A stretch of DNA of 64,000 bases from Metabacillus halosaccharovorans (GTDB lineage: Bacteria > Bacillota > Bacilli > Bacillales > Bacillaceae): assembly GCF_002019635.1 (NCBI RefSeq), contig NZ_KV917372.1, positions 1,860,001 to 1,924,000 on the forward strand. The letters are read 5' to 3'. Both the position numbers and the translations under genes were made by a program. Position 1 is the stretch's first letter; each line of letters opens with the position of its first letter. Below are positions 26,643 through 35,610 of the stretch, piece by piece. The notes beneath the pieces are model-generated. The model saw only the letters and a list, made by a program, of their open reading frames with translations. It made no database searches and was not told where the DNA came from.

Positions 26643-27665
26643 TTAATATTCACGTGTTGGTAATAACTCTTCTGCTTGATCCATTGTATACATGCTTTCC
26701 TCGACAGCTACACGCTTTTCAATTTCTTCTCCGGCAAGATGTGCTTCAATCAAATCGACCATTTGCGGTCCAAACAATGGATTACATTCAATTGTGACAT
26801 TCATTTTGCCTGCTGCCATCGCCTCAAATGCTCCTCTTACTGCATCCACGCCGATGATTTTAATGTCTTCGCCTGGCGTTAAGCCATACTCTTCAATTGC
26901 TTGAATCGCACCGATGGCCATATCATCATTGTGAGCGTATAAAACATCGATGTTTTCTCCATCAGATTTTAAGAATGCTTCCATAACTTCTTTTCCTTTA
27001 GCACGTGTGAAGTCACCTGTTTGAGATTTGATGATTTTTAGATTTGGATGATCTTTAATCACCTCTTCAAAACCTTCTTTACGGTCGATCGCTGGAGCTG
27101 AACCTACTGTACCTTGAAGCTCAACAATATTCACATCACCGTCCATATCCTTAGTTTCTTCGACTAACCAGTTTGCAGCTTTTCTTCCTTCTTCAACAAA
27201 GTCAGATCCTAAGAATGTTACCCATAGTGAATCATCTTCAATATCTACAGCACGGTCTGCAAGGAATACGGGAATCCCTGCGTCTTTTGCTTCCTGTAAT
27301 ACCGTTTCAAATCCCGTTTCAACAACCGGTGAAAAGACAATTGCATCAACCTTTTGAGCGATAAAAGAACGAATGGCTTTAATTTGATTTTCTTGTTTTT
27401 GCTGAGCATCTGAAAACTTTAACTCATGACCTGCAGCTTTTATGGCATCCTGCATAGACTTTGTATTTGCCGTTCTCCACTCACTCTCAGCCCCTACTTG
27501 CGAAAAACCGATGACTAACTTTTCACTTGATTTAGAATCTCCTGAACTAGCACCACCAGATTCTGTATCTCCCCCTGTTCCTGCTGAACTACATGCAGCT
27601 AGTAAAAGCATGAGCGACATCATTAGGAATAATACTGTTTTTCTTTTTAAAAGCTTTTTCATCAT
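26643..27665 (-). CDS. sugar-binding lipoprotein of the CUT2 importer (YtfQ/RbsB family)
   Basis: The protein has 340 residues. An N-terminal lipoprotein signal ends in LLLAACSS (lipobox Cys near 26). The periplasmic-binding-protein type 1 fold follows: KLVIGFSQVGAESEWRTANT, AQKVDAIVFSPVVETGFE, and ADRAVDIEDDSLWVTFLGSD. Arg, Asp and Trp residues in these loops are typical sugar contacts. The segments QVGAESEWRTANT and IAQKVDAI resemble YtfQ, which binds galactofuranose in E. coli. It is first in the five-gene operon. A cre-like site lies 77-92 bases upstream of the start. The sugar could be arabinofuranose or galactofuranose. Confidence 0.9.
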   Translation of the reverse strand: MMKKLLKRKTVLFLMMSLMLLLAACSSAGTGGDTESGGASSGDSKSSEKLVIGFSQVGAESEWRTANTKSMQDAIKAAGHELKFSDAQQKQENQIKAIRSFIAQKVDAIVFSPVVETGFETVLQEAKDAGIPVFLADRAVDIEDDSLWVTFLGSDFVEEGRKAANWLVEETKDMDGDVNIVELQGTVGSAPAIDRKEGFEEVIKDHPNLKIIKSQTGDFTRAKGKEVMEAFLKSDGENIDVLYAHNDDMAIGAIQAIEEYGLTPGEDIKIIGVDAVRGAFEAMAAGKMNVTIECNPLFGPQMVDLIEAHLAGEEIEKRVAVEESMYTMDQAEELLPTREY

Positions 27666-27741
27666 TTGCTTCTCCCCCTCTTCTTTCTCATTCAGATTGT
27701 TTTATAACCAAACAACATTCCTTTATTGGAATAACCTTATT

Positions 27742-27757
27742 ATAAAGCGTTTACACA
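27742..27757 (-). promoter_or_regulatory. cre-like site upstream of the CUT2 importer operon
   Basis: Minus-strand TGTGTAAACGCTTTAT keeps the TGTAAACGCTT core of cre but departs at the 3' end. The position, about 80 bases before the binding-protein start, suits catabolite repression. Confidence 0.4.
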
Positions 27758-27830
27758 ATACCAGTGAATGGAATAACTTTCGAAAAAGTTGCAAATCATT
27801 TAGTTTATAAATTGTTTTTGTTTATAAAAT

Positions 27831-27863
27831 TGTAAATTCTTTTAAAAATGTGTAAAATCTTTT
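27831..27863. promoter_or_regulatory. direct repeats TGTAAA(T/A)TCTTTT, candidate response-regulator site
   Basis: TGTAAATTCTTTT (27831-27843) and TGTAAAATCTTTT (27851-27863) are 20 bases apart, about two helical turns. They lie in the divergent region between the sugar importer and the chemoreceptor-kinase-regulator genes. AraC-type response regulators bind such direct repeats; the assignment is inferred. Confidence 0.4.
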
Positions 27864-27919
27864 CATCTACTTTTAACTCTTTCTATAGTAGAATATTTCT
27901 AGAAGGGGGAGGAAGTTAA

Positions 27920-29620
27920 TTGAAAGCGCATCCAAAATTATCTGATCTTTCATTACGAAAAAGAATAATCTTTGTTTTTTTGGTCATTCTGTTATTGCTT
28001 GCAGCAATTAACTGTGTACAAATCTATCTTTTCCTTGGGTATGTTCGGCAGTATAACGCGATGATGGAAACCATTAAATTAACGAATTCAATAAATGGTT
28101 CACTCAAGCAGAAGCTGGATGAGGAGATTAGGGATATTGCATACGGAAAAGTACTGTTCGAAAATGGTACTCAATATGATCACCTTAACAATATGTACCA
28201 TAACTTAGATAAAATTGAACAGGATGATATTAATAGCCAATTTACTAAGGAAATTTCAGAGGTTCGCCAGACATTAACGACTACGACTGAATATATTGAT
28301 AAACTTGGAGAACAAATACAAGATAATGCGCCTGCTGATACACGAAATATCACCTATGAATATATTACAATTCTAACAGACCTCATTGATGAAAAAGTTC
28401 AGTCACTCTTACAAAAGACCCTTTTGGTAAAAGGGGAATCACAAAACATCATATCTATTAACCTAAAACGAGATATTACTATTTATATTTGTGCATTTAT
28501 TTCGGTCATTATGATCTCAATATTTTTTGCAATATATATATCCGGAAGCTTTGTAAAACCTATACGTCATTTAGGACAAAAAACAAATGAAATTGCTGAA
28601 GGAAATTTAACAATAGGAGCAATAACATATCCTTATAAAAATGAAGTCGGAGAATTATGCCGCTCTTATAATCGAATGTTTCATAATTTAAAGGATATTA
28701 TCTTAAGTGTGAGAAGAACAAATGATTTAGTCGTGTTAACCTCAAAGGATATTCACCAAAGTATTCTGGAGAACCGACTGGCAGGAGAAGAAGTTGCCGA
28801 AGCCACACAAAAAATTTCAACCAATCTTCATACACAAGATCAACTCATCCAAAACTCAGTCTCAACATTTGAGCATCTGCTTTATAAATATAACGAAATA
28901 CTAGGAAAATCAAATAAAATCAACCTCCAGTCAAAGGAAACCTTACATATTACAAATAAAATTACAAGTGAACTTATAACGTTTCATCAACAACTCGGAC
29001 ATATGAGTAAGATGATTTATTACATGAATACAGAATCAGAAGAACTACAGAGATTATCAGGAGAAGTGAATGAAAATATTCGATTCATTAAACTTGTTTC
29101 AAAAGAATTTAATTTACTGTACCTTTCTCTTCTAAACGAGATGCCCAATCTTTCAGAAAATCAAATTGTATCGAACATATTTACTCAAATAAAGAAAATT
29201 TCTGATGAGACAGATAGAGTCTCACAACAATCTGATGACAAAACAAACGATATTTCAAGACGATCATCTTCAATCAGAAAACAAAACTCTGAAACACTAC
29301 AGAATATTCAAGCCAGTAAAATCATAACTGAGGAAATACAGAGTAGCTTTAAAACGATTCTTTCGATTAGAAGTAAACAGCAAGTTGAAATTGAAAGTAT
29401 AAAGCAAGACATGCATGAGGCGTTTAATCAAATGCTTTCTGTTCGTCAAATGATTTCAGACATTGAGCAAAGCTCTCAAATAACAAATGCAGAATTAGCC
29501 GGTATTGCTTCTATGGGAGAAGAACAGCTAACGACTCTCGAGGAAGTTTCTGATTCATCCTATAAACTTGTTGAACGAATTCAAGAAATGAAAGATAACA
29601 TAAGGCAATTCAAAATATAA
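27920..29620 (+). CDS. chemoreceptor-like membrane protein with HAMP domain, degenerate signalling domain
   Basis: The protein has 566 residues and starts at TTG 27920 behind GGGGGAGG. Transmembrane segments lie at ~18-40 and ~190-212 around an extracytoplasmic helical domain; a HAMP domain follows (FVKPIRHLGQKTNEIAEGNL). The long cytoplasmic coiled coil looks like a methyl-accepting receptor but lacks the conserved hairpin tip (EIA...LLALNAxIEAARAGE) that binds CheW and CheA. Its C-terminus has IASMGEEQLTTLEEVSDSS, like a receptor end. It precedes the YesM-type kinase on the same strand. I infer it is a sensory partner of that kinase rather than a true chemoreceptor. Confidence 0.7.
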   Translation: MKAHPKLSDLSLRKRIIFVFLVILLLLAAINCVQIYLFLGYVRQYNAMMETIKLTNSINGSLKQKLDEEIRDIAYGKVLFENGTQYDHLNNMYHNLDKIEQDDINSQFTKEISEVRQTLTTTTEYIDKLGEQIQDNAPADTRNITYEYITILTDLIDEKVQSLLQKTLLVKGESQNIISINLKRDITIYICAFISVIMISIFFAIYISGSFVKPIRHLGQKTNEIAEGNLTIGAITYPYKNEVGELCRSYNRMFHNLKDIILSVRRTNDLVVLTSKDIHQSILENRLAGEEVAEATQKISTNLHTQDQLIQNSVSTFEHLLYKYNEILGKSNKINLQSKETLHITNKITSELITFHQQLGHMSKMIYYMNTESEELQRLSGEVNENIRFIKLVSKEFNLLYLSLLNEMPNLSENQIVSNIFTQIKKISDETDRVSQQSDDKTNDISRRSSSIRKQNSETLQNIQASKIITEEIQSSFKTILSIRSKQQVEIESIKQDMHEAFNQMLSVRQMISDIEQSSQITNAELAGIASMGEEQLTTLEEVSDSSYKLVERIQEMKDNIRQFKI

Positions 29621-29692
29621 GGCCCGCAAGCTTATAACATTTGTCGAAATTATACAAAACTACTAATCATACTACTGGCAGGTTGGAGAGAT

Positions 29693-31435
29693 ATGAAATT
29701 TATCAAATGGATCGTATCAAGTTTACGCGCGAAACTTCTAATGATGTTCCTTTTTTTAACGGTCATCCCTCTTATTCTTGTTGGGATGATTTCATATATG
29801 AAATCGTACGATATTTTTGCACAAAAATCATATTCATTAGCTCAAATCCAACTAGCACAATTACGAAGCGAATATGATGAGGTGATTCAAGACATTAAAA
29901 GATTTACTGAAATTGGGAAAAAGGATAGCACAGTCCAATTTTTAATAGATAAACAAAATACAGCTGAGGAATCGAAAAGCATTTTAGGAATGATAAAGCT
30001 TTACAGAGAAAGTTATCAATATAGTGATAGTATCATGAATATTAAAATTATTGGACTTGATGGGAAAGCTGTAAGTGAAGATCGAGGAGTTCACCAATTA
30101 GATCGTCAAGCACTCACTAAACCTCCATTTGTGACACTACTTGATGAACCTACGAAAACGTTGATTGAGCCAATCTATAAAAATAGTAATCCAGCACTTT
30201 CTATGACAAGTACGATCGTATCCGATTCGTCTGAAGAAGTTATTGGTTTTATAGATATTGTCATTAAAGCTTCCGTTTTTAAGGAGATTCTTCACGATGC
30301 TTCCTTAAGTAATTCAAGCACGGTTCAAATTCAATCTGAGTCTGGAACTATTTTATTCTCATATCCACAATTTGCAAAGACTTCACCACTCCTAGATCAA
30401 AAATCAATAGAAGAAAACAGCTCTGGTTATTTTACGAAAGGGTCCACATTTTTTGTTTATGATACATCTGAATTAACCGGATGGAAATTTATAAGATATA
30501 CACCATTAACAGAAATTACGAAAGAAGCAAATGAAATAAGGAGTCTCATTGTCTTAACAGTTGGCTCAATATTAATTTTCACAATTGGATTATATATCTT
30601 TATTACTTCAAGATTGATTCTTCCGCTTCGCTTATTAAAGAGGAAGATGAAACAAGCTTCCCAGTGGGATTTGGAAGTGAAATTTGAAAATAAAGGGACA
30701 GATGAAATTTCAGAACTAGGTGAAAATTTTAATAGTATGCTCATAAAAATAAAGGACCTATTAACAAAAAGTATAAATGAACAGAAACAGTTAAAAAAAG
30801 CAGAATTACGTACGATGCAGGCCCAAATAAACCCTCACTTTCTATATAATTCACTTGAAACAATTATATGGATGGCAGAAGCAAGAAAAACTGGTCAAGT
30901 CATTGAAATTACAAAGGCCTTATCCCATTTTTTTAGAATTTCTTTAAGTAAAGGAAAGGATGTCATTCCTCTAGAAGATGAGATTAATCACATCCGGAAT
31001 TATCTTACGATTCAAAAAATGAGATACCAAGATATCTTAGATGTAACGTTTCACTTAAATGAAGACATTTTAGAATATGAAATAATTAAATTAACACTTC
31101 AGCCTATTGTTGAAAATGCAATCTATCATGGAATAAAAAATAAACGTGGCAAGGGGTTTGTACGTATTAAAGGTGATTTTACACCTGAAGGATATATTTC
31201 AATTGATGTAATAGATAACGGTATTGGAATGAAAGAAGACAAATTAGAAGAAATTCGATCTCAATTATCTCAAGGTGTCCCATTTGAAAAAGAGCAAGGT
31301 GGCTTTGGTATGGTAAATGTTCATCAGCGAATACATTTACACTATGGAGAACCTTTTGGTCTTACAATCAATAGCTGGTATGGGTCAGGTACACGTGTTA
31401 GTTTGATCATACCTGCAGAAGGGAGAAATAGATGA
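29693..31435 (+). CDS. YesM-family sensor histidine kinase
   Basis: The protein has 580 residues. Two membrane segments (~20-40 and ~285-305) flank an extracellular Cache-like sensor; a HAMP domain follows. The kinase core has the LytS/YesM-type phospho-acceptor motif QAQINPHFLYNSLETIIWMA, the N-box QPIVENAIYHGIK and the G-boxes DVIDNGIGM and GGFGMVNV. It overlaps the next gene, its response regulator, by ATGA at 31432-31435. In Geobacillus a similar sensor-kinase-regulator set (AraPST) responds to extracellular arabinose. Here the set is divergent from a furanose importer, so it probably controls that operon. Confidence 0.88.
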   Translation: MKFIKWIVSSLRAKLLMMFLFLTVIPLILVGMISYMKSYDIFAQKSYSLAQIQLAQLRSEYDEVIQDIKRFTEIGKKDSTVQFLIDKQNTAEESKSILGMIKLYRESYQYSDSIMNIKIIGLDGKAVSEDRGVHQLDRQALTKPPFVTLLDEPTKTLIEPIYKNSNPALSMTSTIVSDSSEEVIGFIDIVIKASVFKEILHDASLSNSSTVQIQSESGTILFSYPQFAKTSPLLDQKSIEENSSGYFTKGSTFFVYDTSELTGWKFIRYTPLTEITKEANEIRSLIVLTVGSILIFTIGLYIFITSRLILPLRLLKRKMKQASQWDLEVKFENKGTDEISELGENFNSMLIKIKDLLTKSINEQKQLKKAELRTMQAQINPHFLYNSLETIIWMAEARKTGQVIEITKALSHFFRISLSKGKDVIPLEDEINHIRNYLTIQKMRYQDILDVTFHLNEDILEYEIIKLTLQPIVENAIYHGIKNKRGKGFVRIKGDFTPEGYISIDVIDNGIGMKEDKLEEIRSQLSQGVPFEKEQGGFGMVNVHQRIHLHYGEPFGLTINSWYGSGTRVSLIIPAEGRNR

Positions 31436-32988
31436 AAAAAGTATTTTTAGTAGATGATGAAATGGCTATCCGTGAGGGGATCGGAAAAAGCGTTGATTGG
31501 AACTTAGAAGGGTTTATCTATTGTGGCGATGCTTCTGATGGCGAAATGGCCCTTCCATTGATCGAAAAACACCAACCTGATATTGTCATTACTGACATTA
31601 AAATGCCTTTTATGGATGGGCTGGAACTCAGTCGTATTCTTCGTGAAAATATGCCCTCAATAAAAATTATAATTCTAAGTGGTCATGATGAATTTGAATA
31701 TGCTAGGGAAGCAATGCGCATTCAAGTTGCGGAGTATTGCTTAAAACCTGTAAGTTCTCTAGATTTACTTACTATTTTAAAAAAAGTCTCTTCAAAAATT
31801 GATGAGGAGGAACTGAAAAATAAAAGAATAAATGACCTGGAAAATCAAATTTCTCAAAATAAATCTGCTACTAGAAATAAGTTTTTATATGAAATTTGTG
31901 AAGGTTCTTATACTTCTTCAAGAGCAATAAAAGAGGCGACACAATTAAACATTAATCTAATCTCAAGCTATTATTATGTTGTTATTATTGAATGTACAAT
32001 TGAATCAGACTTTATTAACTGGATTGAAGAGGAATATGATTGTTTACGATTCAGCAGAAAATTGAAGGAAACTATTTATATTATGAAAGGCGAATCAAAA
32101 CAGACACTTGAATATGAAGCAGAGGTAATTAGAAAGCGTCTCCTCCTTACGCATGAGGATTTACATCCAAAGAAACCATTAATATTTGGTATAGGAAGAG
32201 TAGAAAGTCGTATCAAAGGAATTTCTGTTTCGTTTTCGGAAGCTGATGAAGAAAAAAGCTATTCAAGTATTATTCAGAAATACAGTTCTAAGGGAACTGA
32301 AATAGATATTGAATCAAAGAAAGAACTCCAACATTTTAACCGCAGAGACTTAATTGACTTTTTAAAATATGGACTTCTAAACGATATTTCTAGTTTTGCT
32401 CGTACCTATTCATCTTATCTATCAAAGGGAAATATTTGTTCACCTTTTACAACGTATTATTTTTTAATGGATTTCACCATAACGATCTCACATTATTTAA
32501 AGGAAGGAGAAATGGACCGTCTTGAAGTTATGCAGGAGATTAATCAATTAGAAATGAAAGCAAGCTGGATTAGGAACTATAATGAGGTTCTAGCCTTTAT
32601 TGAGGAAATGCTGCACCTCGTTTTATCAACTAGAGATTGTTTAACAAGCAAATACTCATCATCTGTTCAAATGGCTATGGATTATATTAATAAAAATTTT
32701 CCCGACTCACAATTATCGTTGCAAACAGTTGCTGATGCCGTAAATGTAAGTGCCTCCTATTTGAGTCATTTGTTTAGTCAGGAAACAGGTAAAACATTAA
32801 TTGAATATTTAACAAATACCCGTATTGATATGGCAAAAAATCTATTAAAGTCAACAAACAATAAAACCTATGAAATTGCCGACCAAGTTGGATATAGTGA
32901 TTCACATTATTTTTGCAAAACTTTCAAAAAAATAACCGGATTAACAACAAAGCAATTTAAACATCAAAAACAAGATTTTTTAGTTTAA
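31432..32988 (+). CDS. YesN-family response regulator with AraC DNA-binding domain
   Basis: The protein has 518 residues. The receiver domain (1-125) has the acidic pocket VDDE, phospho-acceptor Asp in VITDIKMPFMDG (about residue 55) and the Lys in CLKPV (about 104). A middle linker without known motif covers ~130-400. A C-terminal AraC helix-turn-helix lies at ~415-515 (LQTVADAVNVSASYLSHLF; IADQVGYSDSHYFCKTFKKI). It is coupled by overlap to the kinase gene. Likely targets are the CUT2 importer-GH43 operon across the divergent region, through the direct repeats at 27831-27863. Confidence 0.9.
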   Translation: MKKVFLVDDEMAIREGIGKSVDWNLEGFIYCGDASDGEMALPLIEKHQPDIVITDIKMPFMDGLELSRILRENMPSIKIIILSGHDEFEYAREAMRIQVAEYCLKPVSSLDLLTILKKVSSKIDEEELKNKRINDLENQISQNKSATRNKFLYEICEGSYTSSRAIKEATQLNINLISSYYYVVIIECTIESDFINWIEEEYDCLRFSRKLKETIYIMKGESKQTLEYEAEVIRKRLLLTHEDLHPKKPLIFGIGRVESRIKGISVSFSEADEEKSYSSIIQKYSSKGTEIDIESKKELQHFNRRDLIDFLKYGLLNDISSFARTYSSYLSKGNICSPFTTYYFLMDFTITISHYLKEGEMDRLEVMQEINQLEMKASWIRNYNEVLAFIEEMLHLVLSTRDCLTSKYSSSVQMAMDYINKNFPDSQLSLQTVADAVNVSASYLSHLFSQETGKTLIEYLTNTRIDMAKNLLKSTNNKTYEIADQVGYSDSHYFCKTFKKITGLTTKQFKHQKQDFLV

Positions 32989-33006
32989 GGCCTTGGAATT
33001 AAACGA

Positions 33007-33030
33007 TTCCTATCCTCTTTAGGATAGGAA
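33007..33030 (+). terminator. likely terminator after the response-regulator gene
   Basis: Arms TTCCTATCC / GGATAGGAA with a 6-base loop, 19 bases after the stop. The T-rich tail on the plus strand is interrupted, so confidence is moderate. Confidence 0.5.
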
Positions 33031-33115
33031 GTATCATTTCTAATTTCCTCACAAAAATTTGGGAGGTTTTAATCGTCTATTTACGCTTAAATTTAGTAAA
33101 CTTTTTTATATAAAA

Positions 33116-33150
33116 AGACCAGAGGTTTAATCTTCTTAAACCTCTGGTCT
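33116..33150 (-). terminator. rho-independent terminator after araA
   Basis: A perfect 15-base stem, AGACCAGAGGTTTAA / TTAAACCTCTGGTCT, with a 5-base loop. A TTTTTATAT tail follows on the minus strand. It lies 10 bases past the araA stop. Confidence 0.85.
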
Positions 33151-33159
33151 TCGTTCATC

Positions 33160-34647
33160 TTATCTTCTCCAAATTGCTTCATTCCATTTTAATTCATTGC
33201 GGAACTGTCTCACATTTGTATCTTTGTCGATGACAACCACTTCGATTTTTGCCATATCAGCAAAGTCGTATAATTGTTCAGTTGTTACTTCAAAAGAGAA
33301 TACAGTATGGTGTGCACCACCAGCATAGATCCAAGCTTCTGTCGCTTCACTTAAAGATGGCTGCGGCTTCCACAATACTTTTGCTACCGGTAAATTTGGT
33401 GTCTCAATAGTAGGTTGTTCAGCTTTCACTTCATTGATGACAAGACGATATCTTCCACCTAATTCGATAAGAGAGGCATTTAGAGCATCTCCACCTTTGC
33501 CATCAAATACTAGACGTGCTGGATCTTCTTTACCGCCGATACCAAGAGGATTTACCACAATCTTAGGTTTTGTCGCAGATACCGTTGGACAGATTTCAAG
33601 CATATGTGAACCAAGAACCATTTCGTTACCAGGCTCTAAGTGGTACGTATAATCTTCCATGAAAGAAGTTCCTTTGTTACCGGAAATAATTTTCATTAGG
33701 CGTAATAATGCAGCTGTTCTCCAGTCACCTTCACCTGCAAATCCATAGCCTTCTGCCATTAAACGTTGTGAAGCTAGTCCCGGAAGTTGTTTCATGCCAT
33801 GTAAATCTTCAAAATTTGTCGTGAATGCGCTGTAATTTCCTTTAGACAAGAATGCTTTTAATCCTAACTCAGTACGTCCTTGCTCAAGAATTGCGTCCCT
33901 AACCGCTCCCGGCTCACTCGCTTCTGCTGGAAGCTCGTATAATTCACTATACTCTTTATAAAGTGCATCTAACTGGTCATCTGTTACTTTGTTCATTTCT
34001 TCAACAAGATCACCAATGCCATAATAATCTACTGTCCATCCAAACTTAATTTGTGCTTCAACTTTATCTCCGTCTGTTACGGCAACGTTTCTCATATTAT
34101 CACCGAAGCGAGCAACACGAATATTTGGACCTTCTGTAACTCCAACAGCGGTTTTCATCCAGCTGCCTAATTTTGATGTAACATCTTTGCTTTGCCAATG
34201 TCCAACAATTACTTTTCTTGACACATCCATACGAGTTCCAATAAAACCGTACTCTCTATCACCATGAGCTGCTTGGTTTAAGTTCATAAAGTCCATGTCG
34301 ATATCGCTCCATGGGATATCACGGTTATGTTGGGTATGAAGGTGAAGCAATGGTTTTTGCAGAGCCGTTAGTCCTGCGATCCACATTTTACCTGGTGAGA
34401 ATGTGTGCATCCATGTAATAATCCCTGCACAATTTTCATTTGTATTTGCTTCAAATGCCAGATTTCTAATTTCCTCTGCCGTCTTTACAACAGACTTGAA
34501 TACGATATTAAAAGGAAGATCTCCTTCTTTATTTAACCCGTCTACAACTTCCTGTGAGTTGTTGGCCACTTGGCGTAATGGTTCTTCTCCGTATAAGTTT
34601 TGACTACCTGTAACAAACCAAAATTCATAAGGTCTTGTTTTTAACAT
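33160..34647 (-). CDS. araA: L-arabinose isomerase
   Basis: The protein has 495 residues, the usual size. I start it at ATG 34647 (MLKTRPYEFWFVTGSQ), which has GGAGG 7 bases upstream; an upstream in-frame extension of 17 codons has no site. It converts L-arabinose to L-ribulose with a divalent metal. Diagnostic segments include the N-terminal FVTGSQNLYGEE, MHTFSPGKMWI, and GYGFAGEGDWRTAALLR and FMEDYTYHLEPG, which contain the metal and catalytic Glu residues. It follows araD by 54 bases on the same strand, and a strong terminator ends the unit. Control is probably through the AraR-type operators before araD. Confidence 0.97.
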   Translation of the reverse strand: MLKTRPYEFWFVTGSQNLYGEEPLRQVANNSQEVVDGLNKEGDLPFNIVFKSVVKTAEEIRNLAFEANTNENCAGIITWMHTFSPGKMWIAGLTALQKPLLHLHTQHNRDIPWSDIDMDFMNLNQAAHGDREYGFIGTRMDVSRKVIVGHWQSKDVTSKLGSWMKTAVGVTEGPNIRVARFGDNMRNVAVTDGDKVEAQIKFGWTVDYYGIGDLVEEMNKVTDDQLDALYKEYSELYELPAEASEPGAVRDAILEQGRTELGLKAFLSKGNYSAFTTNFEDLHGMKQLPGLASQRLMAEGYGFAGEGDWRTAALLRLMKIISGNKGTSFMEDYTYHLEPGNEMVLGSHMLEICPTVSATKPKIVVNPLGIGGKEDPARLVFDGKGGDALNASLIELGGRYRLVINEVKAEQPTIETPNLPVAKVLWKPQPSLSEATEAWIYAGGAHHTVFSFEVTTEQLYDFADMAKIEVVVIDKDTNVRQFRNELKWNEAIWRR

Positions 34648-34701
34648 GTGAATTCCTCCTAATTTATATAGATTGTTAGATTTATTGTTTAGTAGCATAG
34701 C

Positions 34702-35394
34702 TTACTTTTTCTGTCCGTAATATGCATTTGCACCATGTTTTCTTAAGTAGTGTTTATCTAATAATGTCTGATCCATAGGCGGAATTTCCGGGTTAATTTG
34801 GTATGTGTGGAAATTCATTTTTGCCACTTCTTCCAAGACAACAGCGTTATGGACTGCTTCACTTGGGTCTTTTCCCCAATTGAATGGAGCATGACTATGA
34901 ACTAGTACACTAGGAATCTGTGATGGATCTATGTCTTTAAATGTTTCAACAATCACATTCCCTGTTTCCAATTCGTACTCACCTTGAATCTCTTCTTCTG
35001 TCATTCTTCTCGTGCAAGGTACAGTACCGTAAAAATAATCCGCTTGCGTTGTCCCTAATGCATGAATAGGTTTACCCGCTTGAGCCCAGCTTGTTGCCCA
35101 TGGGGAATGGGTATGAACAATTCCCCCAATTCCGGGAAAGTTTCGGTAAAGAACCAGATGTGTTGGGGTATCAGATGATGGGTTTAAATTACCTTCTACA
35201 ATATTCCCCTGTAAATCAAGTACAACTAAGTCTTCGACTGTCAACTTGTCATATGCAACGCCACTAGGCTTGATTACGACTAGTCCTTCCTCTCGGTCAT
35301 AACCGCTTACATTACCCCAAGTAAACGTTACCAAACCATACTTTGGTAAAGCTAAATTTGCCTCCAACACTTGCTTCTTCAGGCTTTCTAACAT
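34702..35394 (-). CDS. araD: L-ribulose-5-phosphate 4-epimerase
   Basis: The protein has 230 residues, a class II aldolase-fold zinc enzyme that converts L-ribulose 5-phosphate to D-xylulose 5-phosphate. Seen: [22 protein letters not shown], and the zinc His pair in [13 protein letters not shown] plus HSHAPFNWG. It is first in an araD-araA unit; the ATG follows AAGGAG. Two AraR-type operators lie 33-92 bases upstream, placed to repress this promoter. The ribulokinase gene upstream has its own operator region. Confidence 0.96.
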   Translation of the reverse strand: MLESLKKQVLEANLALPKYGLVTFTWGNVSGYDREEGLVVIKPSGVAYDKLTVEDLVVLDLQGNIVEGNLNPSSDTPTHLVLYRNFPGIGGIVHTHSPWATSWAQAGKPIHALGTTQADYFYGTVPCTRRMTEEEIQGEYELETGNVIVETFKDIDPSQIPSVLVHSHAPFNWGKDPSEAVHNAVVLEEVAKMNFHTYQINPEIPPMDQTLLDKHYLRKHGANAYYGQKK

Positions 35395-35426
35395 GAGCTG
35401 TTTGGCACTCCTTTCAATTATACATT

Positions 35427-35442
35427 ATCTTGTACGCATAAA
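35427..35442. promoter_or_regulatory. AraR-type operator, promoter-proximal to araD (weaker box)
   Basis: TATCTTGTACGCATAA resembles the AraR box ATTTGTACGTACAAAT in its TTGTACG core. It is centred 44 bases from the better box at 35471-35486, a spacing that puts both on one face of the helix. Confidence 0.5.
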
Positions 35443-35470
35443 CTTTATCTTATGAGTAAATCATATCGTA

Positions 35471-35486
35471 ATTTGTACGTACAATC
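35471..35486. promoter_or_regulatory. AraR-type operator upstream of araD
   Basis: ATTTGTACGTACAATC matches the Bacillus AraR consensus ATTTGTACGTACAAAT in 14 of 16 positions. AraR is a GntR/LacI-type repressor relieved by L-arabinose. No araR gene lies in the window. Confidence 0.75.
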
Positions 35487-35610
35487 AACAGGAATTTTAC
35501 TAACAAACTATCAATCTTCATATCCCCTGCAAAAGGTACTTGGCTTAGGTAAATTTTTCAACAATCTGCAGGAATAAGTTATCCCTGCAGATTTGTAAAT
35601 TCATTTCAAT

